64,000 nt of DNA from Scatophagus argus (Eukaryota > Chordata > Actinopteri > Scatophagidae), in NCBI RefSeq assembly GCF_020382885.2, contig NC_058498.1:26193001-26257000 (forward strand). Reading direction: 5' to 3'. Shown here piece after piece: positions 26,001 through 38,300 of this stretch. The position numbers were made by a program, and so were the translations under genes. The notes under the pieces were generated by a model that was not told where the DNA came from, searched no databases, and was given only the letters and a program-made list of their open reading frames with translations. Positions within the stretch are counted from its first letter, which is position 1, and each line of letters opens with the position of its first letter.

Positions 26001-29000
26001 CATTTGTGCCATTACGTATGGGAGACAAAGATGGGGGTGGGTTCATAAAAATGGCTGTAATTCCTAAAAAAATTAATGTCACACTTTTGTCAAAGCCCTT
26101 GAATTAAAGCTGAAAGTCTTCACTTGTCTCACATCTTGAGGCTTTCATTTCAGATTCAATGTGATGGTGTACAGAGGTCAAATGCCAAAAAAATTATACT
26201 TGTCCCAACATATATGGCCCTAAGTGTATATACATAATACTGTGCTGACTTCTTTATGTAGTGTAGCATAGCACCTGGTCACTGGGGGAACATTACCTCA
26301 TTTCAATGTGTACTGTACTACTGTAAACAGCTGAAATGACAATAAAAATCCACTTGATCTGACTTGAAGCTCCTTGGCCAATGGTCAGTTCTTTTGGTAT
26401 TTTTCAATGAACATCCCATTAACTTTCTAGGTAACATTATCTCTGCAGTGTATACACTCTTTTCTTCACCTTGACGTGATTTGCTCTTCTCATTACAGTA
26501 CAGTATGGCTGCAATAACAATCACGAATACAGTGCTATGAAAAGTCATGTTTAACAGTCTGACAATAACTTAATGTTACTTTGCCCCAGGTGTCATTTTT
26601 CAGATTCAGTCTTTTGTACTCCTGTCATAGTGGAGTGGTTCATAATGGTTGGAAAGCTTACGTCTGCCACACCTTCTCTTCATGGTATATATCAAGTATT
26701 CGAAATTGCATTCAGATTGGTTAACATGTGAGTCTTCAGTGATGTTCCATATTTGGCAGTAATTTGCACTGTATGCACATTTTCTTTTTCACTCAGATGC
26801 CACTAAAATATTTCACTAGGGATGAGTATTAAAAAAGAAAAAAAAAATCCTACTAATAAGAATCAATTCACAAAAATCGAAAACCAACGTGCTTGTGGTG
26901 GCCTACATCACATAAAAATGTGATGTTGCTGCAAAGAAGGTATAAATTAGAAAAATTCTGTCATAATTAGATGATTTTATGGAATAATGTGTTTTGTGAG
27001 GTCACAGTGACCTCTAGGAACAAATTCTAACAAGTTCTTCCTACAGTTGAAGTGGACATTGTGTGCCAGGAGAACCGCCTCCAAATCAACGTGGGTAAAA
27101 CCAAGGAGCTGGTGGTGGACTTCAGGCGTCAAAACACCCCATCACTGGTGAACATCCAGGGAACAGACAACGAGAGAGTCATCTCCTACAAGTACTTGGG
27201 CGTCCACCTCAACAATAAACTGGACTGGACTGACAACAATGATGCCAGGGGGCCAGAGCAGACTCTTCCTGTTTAGGAGGCTGAGGGCCTTTAGAATACA
27301 TGGTCCACTCCTCAGGAGCTTTTATGACTCAGTGGTAGCATCAGCAGTCTTTTATGATGTGGTCTGCTGGGCAGGCAGCATCTCTGCCCTGGACAAAAAG
27401 AGGCTGGAAAGACTGGTGAGGAGGGCTGACTCAGTCCTGGGCTGCTCCCTGGACTCAATGGATGAAGTGGGTGACAGGAGGACAATAGCCAAGCTGTTGT
27501 CCATGCTGGAGACCCCCCTCCCACCCCATGCAGGGCACTCTGGGCAGCTCCTTCAGTGACAGACTGCTACACTGACTGACTGTGAAGGAGAGGTACCGCC
27601 GCTCCTTCCTGCCCACTGCTGTCAGACTCCACAACAAGCCCAGCTGATAGACTGGACATTTAAGCTGTTGAATGTGTTAACTTGACAATAAATCATGTGC
27701 AATAATGGGACCAATGGTCACACCAGACCTGCAATAATACATGTGTAGTAATAACTGTGCAATAATCCTTACTCCTGTAACGCTACTACAAGGATCAGTA
27801 CCTACATACTTAGTCCCTGAAACAAATCTGTACAATAATTAATCCATCCACTAATCGTAACTGAGGGACTCTAGTGTAAATAGTCTTTTTTGTTGTACCT
27901 GTCTGAGTGTGTGTAGATGCTGCTCCTGCTGTTGTAGATTCCACTGGCTCTGCTGAATGAGCTCATCAATAGCAGCGGGTGCAGCAGGAGGAGGAATCGG
28001 AGGCGGAACAATCATCTGCACTGATGGGGGAGCAACATCAACCATGTCTTTGGCACCCGGGTTGTACATTTCTGCAAAAAGAGCAGCCGCAAACTTGGAA
28101 ATTAAGAAAATTTGAAGTCTGGAGCTTTGGTCAAACTTTTATTTTAGGGCTGGGAATGGGAGGATTGATGCTGTATGGCCACTGACATCTGACATGATGC
28201 AGGTGGAGGAGAAGAAATACATACTATATTTCATATCAGATACAAGCCAAATATTGCATTCTTTGCACAGCAATTTAAATTAGAGTGATGCATATACATC
28301 AAGCAAAATGTAAGCTTACATACAGCAAGGAGATGAATGCAGAGGGATGAACAAAATTTAAAAGACATGCAACCCACATAAACCCAACCACTGTCATCAT
28401 TCCTAGCCTTGTGAGTAGTGCAGGAGCAGCAGCTGAAAGGAAACATGCTGGAATTTTCAAAAATCATGAAGGATCAGAAACACCAAGGTTTGCAAAAAAA
28501 ACAAAAAAACAAAAAAAAAAAACAGAAATACTAGGTCACTCATGTACAGCTGGACTGAGATGAATCTACATTGGTGGAAGTAGACCTCATTTCTCATACT
28601 GCAATATATGTTCTGTCGTAGTTAGTCAACAGTAAGTTTAGATTTTGCTCAGATCATATACAAGTACTACACATCCTATCAAGGTGCTCACCATATAGGA
28701 AAGGGGGTTTGCACTGGCTTTTTGTGCCAGTACAACTCAATTTATTTATACAGCTCCAAATCACAAAGATTATCTCATGACACTTTCCAAACAGAGCATG
28801 TGTAGACCATACTTTTAATACAGTCTTTAATATACAGAGATCCAACATTACCCTATGAGCAAGAACTTGTCAAAAGTGGCAAGGAAAAACTGCCTTTTAG
28901 AAGGCGGACATGGAGCACACCCCAGCTCTAGACTGGCAGCTATCTGCCTTATTCAAACAGAGAACACTCACCACAAATGTGTTACCACCCACTGCTTCCA

Positions 29001-32000
29001 ATTTATAGGTGTGAAACTTGGCTCACTGCAGCAGTAATAAATTTAATGGTCACTTCTAAGATCTGAGATAATTGTGCAGAAATTAGTGTGGTGAACCAAA
29101 AACTTGCATTTTAGTAAACTCATGCAGCCCTTACAAAATAGCTGAACTGAATCCCTAGAGGAATCATTTCAGACACAGACAGATAAAACAAAGCTCCAAG
29201 AGCTTTGCTCAAAGACATGTCTGAGTAAACCTAACAGCTTAAAGACAGAAGCGCATCTTGAGCATTTTTAATACCAAACTCCAAAAAACAAAAGAAAACA
29301 TACTAACATGAAAAATGCAACTGAAAACAAACCAAAAAGCTTTTAAGCATAGGTGTAATAATGCCCACCAAAAATATGCAAAAATAAGATGTGACTTTCC
29401 AACTGGAATTTTGACTTTGTCTGACAAATCTGGTTCCAAATAAATACCTTCAGATTTATACTCCTCCCCATCGTGGGTAGAGGGATCTAAGTGGAGAAAA
29501 GCACACTTTAATGCATTTCAGTGATACGACCAACAGAAGAACTCCATTCAACACTGCACTACTATTACTAGGCTGTAGATCATCCGATTATCATTCACTG
29601 ATCACCCACTGAAGCTCTGACCTCTGACAAGTGGCATTAGTAGTCAGATGAGTCAAAACGATGACTAAATACATAACACTCTAGTTGAATTACTTCATTG
29701 AACAACAAATTGCCAGGTGCATCGGTAAATCAAATTTCCTAATGCTAATTACCAGGAAATTTTAATTTAGTGCATCCTTTTATTTTCCACCTGACGTGAT
29801 GTGACGTGACCTCTCCTCCTAATATGTATCTGCCCGTTTTGGCCCAGGGAACATATTTTATTTTCACCTTTGCATTCAGCTGCTAAAAGCCATTTGAAAT
29901 GTGGGTTTAATTGTATTCACAATGCTGTTAGTAAAAGGTATTTTGTTTACTTGTCACATTCATTACCTAGCTCTTTGATTAAAAGATCAATGTATTGAGG
30001 AGAATATTAATGAGACATATGTGAAATAAGCAAGTTCAATGGTGTGGATTTAGAGTACAAAAACTGTCACAACAGACATATCATACCCATTACAACATCA
30101 ATATCATTACATTACCTGCTCTTGCTCTCTGTCTCTCTCTCCCACTCTCAAACTCATTATGTGTCTCTCACACACTTTACTCAGGCCAACCAATTTTGGC
30201 ATTATTTATTTATTTTTATCTGGCTGAGCAAAGAACATCATCAGTGACCGATTAACTAATCAACACATCTCCCCTCACTCTCCTGCCAACTAAAAGCTAA
30301 AGATGCTCAGAGAAACACAGAGACATCGTGTCAATTCATTGCTTGTGACGTGACCTCTCGTGCTTACTGTAGACCTGCTTGTGCCGCTGTTTCAAGCTTG
30401 TTTAAGCTCCTCCATATGGAGCTCAGCTGCTACTGTGAACACAGAACAGCAGATGACAAAAATCTAAAATCGGGAGTGCGCTTTTTGGGGTACTTGTCAT
30501 GCAGGGAGAGACAAACAGAAAAAGGTTTGGCAGGACAAGGCAAACAAGTGTGTTTTAAGTTATCGAGTTAGAGAGGTGTACGTATGCCTGTGGGAAGAGA
30601 ACTGAATGTAAAAGCAACATGGGAAACTTTAAGTAATTTGTGAACAATAAAATAAGGATGATTAAGTTGAATTTAAACATTGAAATAAATCAATAAATAT
30701 GTGAGAAGTACAGTAATTAATGCATTCTTTCAGATATTTTTAGTGGACAAATATAACACCACTTCTCTAGCAAAACAGGCTCCACCATTCTTATTGTTGC
30801 TATGGCCCACTCCGTGGCTACAATTACTCTGGTAAACTAGGCTTTGACATAAAACCAACTGCTACCGGCACACCATTGCCTGAACATCACCGCAGACTCC
30901 AGATTTGAAAACTTAATCAGCATTGTGTGAAAGGGTTTGAATGAGTTCATTTTATTTTAAAATGGGATTTAAACCTCCCGCACTGGAGGTTTAACAGCTA
31001 AAAACATGTCCAGGCTAGTGACACAAGTTTTACGTTTTTGTTTTGTTTTATTTTTTTACAAGATATTAAAACAATTTAACTCCCTTTATTATTTATTTAA
31101 ATATTCCGGCAAACATTTGGCATTGTATGCAGAAAACATTAAAGATATTTTATCTTTTGACACACTAACAGCAAGCAAGAGCTGAACAAGGAAAACAAGC
31201 TGTATTTAGGAAGATATGTATTAATTATTTATAGGTTACATACATATAACATATACTCTACTGTATTACAATTTAATTAAAGAGTTTGGTCTAGACCTGC
31301 TTTAATCTGAAAGTGTCATGAGATAACGCGCTATACTGTGATTTTTATACATCTGGGAATGCTTCTCCTTCAGTCATTGCAAAATGACTTGAGCCTTTAG
31401 CCAGGAGGCTATGTCATCAGATGGTTACCAACAACCATTGAGGGTTTCGACCCTTCACCATAACACTCCACTGTTGGCGGGTCAGCAGTGGTGACCAGCC
31501 ACTACTTGCTCCCTCCTGGCTGCCAGCTCATCTTCTCCCTCCTGCTCCCATTTGAGCATGAGGCTCTCTCTGCTTCCTCCGACAATCTTCTTACTGCACT
31601 CTTTCTCTCGCTCCTCTCTGTCCTATGGCTGTCAACAGTTTCCATACTGATTGAGCTGGGAAGCCCCTGCACCTCACCCCAACTGGGTACAGCCATGTCT
31701 GCCAGCCTTTGTCTCTGCAGTCCTGCACCAGATCTTTGTACCGCTCTGTTTTCCTCTCGAACGCCACCTCACACCCCTCCACCCAGGGCACAGTAAGCAC
31801 CGCCTGGATGACTTTCCTTTCTTCAGCAGAGAACAGGACAGCGTCGGGTCTTAAGGTGGTGTGGACGACATCTGGGAACTGCAGCATTCTCTTTAGGTCG
31901 ACTCTTAGTTGCCATGCCTGGACTGACTGCAGGAGACTTGCCCTGGTGTTACTGGGTCCTGGCAGCTTTGCTCCCTCCCTGACAAATGTTATTCCAGGTG

Positions 32001-35000
32001 GTGGTTTGTTCTTGTGGTGACGTGACCTGGTCCTCTCTTGCTCCAGGATGTCAGCGAGCACAGTCAGCACCTTGTCATGGCGCCACTTATATCTACCTTG
32101 GATCAGGGAGATGGACCTCAGCTCAAGCCTCCAAAGGTCGGCCCAAGTCACCTTCCTCTTTGGGAGATCCCACCTTGTCCAGGCTCCCTGGGATCCTAGC
32201 TCGACAGCCTTTGCCTTTGTCTGCTCTTCCTCTAGGTCCCTTATCTCCGCCTGAACCATGGGTCTTCTTTTCCATGGGTCAGCTCTTCGCACCTTTGAAA
32301 GTGAGTCATTCCCAGTCCTTGCCTTCCTGCACACAGCGCTCCAATGATGTGCTTGAGGTTCCCCTCTGTTAGGGTCAGGGATGCTGAGGCCTCCCACTTC
32401 CGTCTTGACCTGGTTCTTATTTTTGCAGTTCTGACCTTGTTATAACGTGAGTCCCCGAAGGTCATGGCCACCCTGCACTTTACTACTTAGTACTCCTCGA
32501 TCAGGGGTGTGAGGGGTAGTTGTAACTGCCCTGATCTGATGTACAGTCCGACTGATGCAAAGCTTGGAGGGATTCCCAGCCATCTTCTGAGGTGCATGTT
32601 GATCTTTCGTTCCACTCTTTCCACTACTGTGAGTGGGACTTCGTACACTGTCATCAGCCACATCAATCTAGGGAGCAGGCTGTGTTGTTATAACCATGCT
32701 TTGAACTTTCCTGGGAGGCCAGATTTATCGATATTCTTCAGCCAACCCTCTGCTCGCTTCTCAGTGCTGCAGATGTTGTTGTGATCGCTTAGTGATTCGA
32801 TTCGTCAAACCACATTCCCAGATACCTTATGGTTTTGTTTTAGATGGGATGACCTCGCCTTGTATGAGCAGGTTATAATTGGTGGCGATTTTACCCTTCC
32901 TGATAATCATGCTCACAGGTTGACGATCCCCTGACTCCATCATGGGGCCTCTGGTTTCCTTTTCCCTTGCCTTGATGATGAGGTTCATGCAAATGACAAA
33001 CAGGATGGGGGAGATTACGCATCCACTGATGATCCGTCCCTCCAGGTGCTGCCACTGTGTGATGTAGTCCTTTGTCTTGAAGCGGAGCTTGATTCCTTTT
33101 AGACAGCTGCTGATCATCCCCTTGATGTGATCTGGGATGTGATAGTGCTTCAGAGTTGTCCTGAGTAGGTTGTGGGGAATCGACCCGTAGGCGTTAGCCA
33201 TGTCCAGCCAGACAACTGTCAGGTCGCATTTCTTTGACTTTTGGCTTCGTGTATCACCTGGCTTAGTACTCCTGTGTGTTCCAGGCATCCCGTAAATTCT
33301 GGGATCCCTCCCTTTTGGATAGAGGTGTTGACATATCCATTTTCAATCACGTATGTAGACATCCTCTTTGTCAGCACTGAGAAAAAGATTTTGCATTCAG
33401 AGCTGAGAAAGGAGATGGTTCTGAATTGGTTTATGCCCACTGAGACTTCCTTTTTAGGGACGAAGCATCCTTCTGCCAGCTTGTTGGGACAGTGCCTTTC
33501 TTCAAGATTCTCCAGAGCAGCTTCCATAACCTCCGGAGTAGTCTTGGGCACTTCTTGTACACCCTGTAGGGGATGCCGTTGGGATCTGGAGCTGAAGCTG
33601 CTCTTGCCTTTTTAACCATGTCCTGAACTGCCTTCCAGGTTGGTTCGTTTGTACTGAGCATGATGGTGGGGGACTCTGACATGCCAATCCCTGGATTTTC
33701 ATCTAAGGGAAGGCGGCGCTCCAGTTCATGATATGTCTCCCAATAAAGTGTGTAGGGCTGGTAGGCATAGTTTCACTCACCTCATGATATATAGCCACAG
33801 GTAGAATAGGTCTGACTAACTGTTAATCTTTAAATCTCTATCATAGCTAAGCTGCTATAGGCCTATGCTGCCGGGGGACACAAACATGATCCACCAAGCA
33901 GTTTCCCCTCCTCCTTTTCCTCTTCTATCCTCTCCCCTCGTCAGATTAACATGCAGTTCATTATTTTATGTCACTAACTGTGTGGCCAGTGCTCCTCGTA
34001 GTCTTGTGTCTCTCCCTCCCTCTCTCTCTCTGTATCTTTCTGCAGGTATCTCTCCATCCAGATCTTCAAGTTGAACTGTAGCCGGCTCTATGACCAACCC
34101 AATGTGTATTGTTGACATCTGCCTGTCATTCCTCTATGTACCGACTATGGGCGGGGTGGTTCTCCCTACGGGCCGAAATCGAACTGATAGGATAGTGATT
34201 CTCAACATCACATAAAAAAAGAATACATGAATGTTACAGCAGTTCATTATAATTTTCATTACTATAATTTTCTTATAACTTGTGAAATGTTAAAATCATA
34301 TTGAGGTGGTAGCAAAAAGTGAAACTAAACAGTTGAGATTTTGTTTTACTTGTCTTTTTAGTAATGTCATTTCTCATGTTGTTAACTGCTTTCCTGCCTG
34401 TACAACATCCATTGCACGTCTGCCCGTCCTGGGTGAGGGATCCCTCCTCTGTTGCTCACCCTGAGGTTTCTTCCATTTTTTCCTGTTAAAGGTTTTTCTG
34501 GGAGTTTTTCCTTAGTCGATGTGAGGGTCGAAGGGCAGAGGATGTTGCTGATGTTATGTTAAGCCCTTTGAGACAAACTGCTTGTAAAAATGGGCTATAC
34601 AAATAAAGTTGACTTGACTTGACTTGACTCCCTCAGGAATGCCTCCACTTCTTCTTTAGGGATGCTCAGATTCCTTGATTTTGCCTCCCCCTGGTGAAGT
34701 TGTACGGATCCTTAATAAACTGGGCCTTTCTCATTTTCCTTGCTCAGTTTCATTGTCCTTTCTGCCCTTCTTAGCCTCCTAAGGTGTTCCTGAAGACTAC
34801 TTGTGAGCTCCATTATGCCTCAGTGCTGCTTGTTTTGAATCTCCTGCTAAGGCTCTTGATCTCCATCCTTAAAGGTGTGGATCTCCCTTTCTCTTCGGTT
34901 TGGTTGTTTTTTTCACCTTGAAGTTGGCCTTATTTTCTTTGGCTCCAAATCTTTCCTTTGCTAGGTTGTATGTGATCTTAGTGAGAGTGTATACTTTCCG

Positions 35001-35310
35001 CTGTGCTGTTCCCGCTAATGTAACTTCAACGATTCTATCCAGGTCTTTCTCAAAGCTGAACCACTCCTTCGTGTCAGGCATCGTTGACAGTTGGCCACTT
35101 CATCCTCTCCTTCATGGGTTCATATAAATAAACCGAATTATGAACTAGAACTATTTTTTTAAACCCAGGTTACAGTGAAAATTTGACTGATGCAATCAAC
35201 TGTTTATGTCTGTTGCGTTTGACATGCTTCTAGCATTTACACTATATTTTCCTAGAGTTATTCACTGGCTCAGTATAAATTTGGGCCATTAATGCAGCAA
35301 GCAAGCAAGC

Positions 35311-35364
<54 letters not shown>

Positions 35365-38300
35365 ACTACTTTTCTTTCCCAGTACCAATAGTGTACTTCA
35401 ACAGTAAGCAATAACAGTAAGAGTAGCAGTACTATTAAAATCTTAACGGTACCTATCCCTAGACATGTTTATATTTCCATGATGACAAATGTATGATTTC
35501 TTGGTCAGGCCTAATCTTTGTCATTGTGTCAGCCCGTTTCCAAACTACAAGTGAGCGCCAATACATCAGCAATCGCTGGTAGAAAAATTTTAACGCAACA
35601 CTCTATTACACTATTACAGATGCCCAAGAACAAGGGGTAAGTGATTTGGATAAAATCCTCTATCATGATATATGTAAAAATTTTATATTATGAAATCAGA
35701 ACTAGACAGCTATAGCTGTCCTTCTCTTCTTCACAAACATACAAGTATTTCATCAAATTGTTTCAGAAAACACATTTAACTATTTCACCACGAACTTTGC
35801 TAAACTTGTTACATAGCGACAAGGCAGGGAAACCCAGTGAAATTGAGCGCAGGTGTGTAATTTCTATCAGATGACAATCTAACATCAACAGACAGTGGAG
35901 ATGCTGTGGCAAACTGTAATTTCACAGTACCTTTTTATAGCTTTAAGTGTGAAAGAATTTATGTCCTGTCACAGTACAGAATTGTGACAAGAAAAAGACT
36001 TTGTTGATGATAAATCATAAAAATGTCGATGGAACACAAGGAAAATAGCATCAGCCAGAATCTCAAGCATTTTGTCGGAGTTGAAACAAGGTTTGTCAGA
36101 ATGAATCTAAAATAATTTTAAAGGATGAGAAGAGATAGTGATACTGTCCAACACAAGCAAGAGCCATGTCTTATTACAATTAACAACAAAATTGACAACA
36201 TTTTGATTGAAAGAAATCTAATGAAAGAATATGCTAACAAAAGTTTCCATTATGTTCCAATACTGAGTACTTGTGCTTACAAAAGAATTTATTCTGTGAT
36301 AAAAACACACTAAGGTTAAGGTTACTAAACTTTGAGTGAATACCAAATTCAGTTCAGCTCTGCTCAGCTCCATGTAACCTTGCTGTGAAAACGCGTCCTA
36401 GAGGATGAAGGCAGCTCGTGGTTACACTGCTACGCAACTATGGAACACAGCTGACATGACAGCAGAGAGAAAAGTAAGCTCAGTGAAGTAGGTAAGTGTC
36501 AGTGGGTACAGTATTTGCTTGATTAGGATGGTACTAAGGCAGGCATTGGATGCTCATAAACATAAATGAAAAATGAAAAATCCACTTCACAACTTGAATT
36601 TCCCCCGAGATCAATAAAGTATCTATTTATCTACCTATCTATCTAACAAAATTCACACTATTAATATAATGCGGGAGAGTTTAACAAACAGTTTCTCCCA
36701 GAATATGAAATAATGAAGCTAATATATTCTGTATAAGGGTCGATAAGGTGTGCACATATAAACGGACAGCTTGGATTATATCACTTAAATACAAGTTGAC
36801 ATAGGACACGCATTAATTTGATAATTATATATTTATCACTTATTGGACTGCACATACTTATTGTTAAGGCTGCATTACATTTGAATTTCTCCGATTATTT
36901 TATTTCCATTAATTTTGCAAAGGCTTCTCATTTAAATGGGAAAAACCTAATGATACTGAATACCAAATGAACTGAATATTCCATCAAAAAAATCTGTGTG
37001 CGCAAAAGATGTTATGATGGACTATCCCTTTAAATACATACGTTGCTGCTGCTCCATAGCAAGCTTGCACTTGTAGTAGCTGAAGTATTCTCCCCCAAAG
37101 AGAAAGGAGAACTTCGGGTTGTCCTTCTGTTTCTCCATTGTCATTTTTTCAAACTCTGGCCCGTTCCGAGCAACAAACTGGGCCAGCTTGTCAATGACAT
37201 TCCTCAGTTCTTGATCTGCGGCAGAGGAAAGAGATAAAGAGGGAAAAAACACAGTCAGGGCTGAGAAAGGTGTCATCTGTCTAAAAGCGATAACAGATAC
37301 AGTCTGAACCCCTTGTGTATTGTCATTCCAGTCACACGGGCTAAGCACTGTTTTTCTGAAATATAAATATCCGGTGATCTTTGAAAAAAATAGGAAGTTG
37401 TATAGTGGCATGCCACAATTTCAGTAAACAAACAATAAATGAATAAATATGTATAGACCCATCATCATTTATTACCCATTAGTGTGTGGCAGCGTCTGTC
37501 TCTGCAAAGATCATGCAGGCTGCCAATATTTCCCAGTTTTATTATTACTTTGCTGTTGGGACGTTTCTGGGCATCAGAGTTTATGCAGTATGGTGTTGCC
37601 TCCTGTTAACAATGCAAGATCTGGACTTTAAAAAACAAAAAGACCAGCTGTCTTGGTTTCTCACCTGTCCCTCTGTCTGTCTTAAAGAGCTGCAGGTCTG
37701 TCTGTGTGAGATACACAGAGAGGTAATAAGCCGAAGCCTGCACTTTGACTATATGCACACAAAATCCAGAGGGCTGTGCAGTGTTTTCAGTGGGTTTGTG
37801 TTTTAGAATGTAACTGCTGTGAAACAATCAAAAAATGCTGTGTTAACGCTAACTGCTACTCTCTCTTCATTCACTGTAACTCACTCAACCATTTCTGCAC
37901 TCTCTCTCTCAACTGTTAAGCTGGGGAGCAGCAAACTTTAAATTGTTCGTTTATGGACAGAAACCAAAATATTCTGCTTATTATGCCCACACTACACATT
38001 GTTTGTGCCTGAATGACAGCTAGTCAGTGTAATTTACAAATTGATCACCATCATAAAAATCGAATTTAATATCCTAACAAGTCTCATGCATTTTTTAAGT
38101 TATGTACACAAGGCAACTGAAATTCGCCTTTTTACATATCCCTCAAATTACACATCTATACAGTCCCCCACAAATGCAGGGAGGGATACCTGTGTGAAGG
38201 GATACCACACTGCAGGTGACAAAATAACTGGTATTAATTAAATTTGTGTGAACCAAAAACCAAAAAAAAAAAAAAAAAACCCAAAACAAAACAATGTGAT

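Noticed and set aside
31986-32372. 128-aa plus-strand ORF
   Set aside because: Antisense to the RLE-type LINE C-terminal frame.
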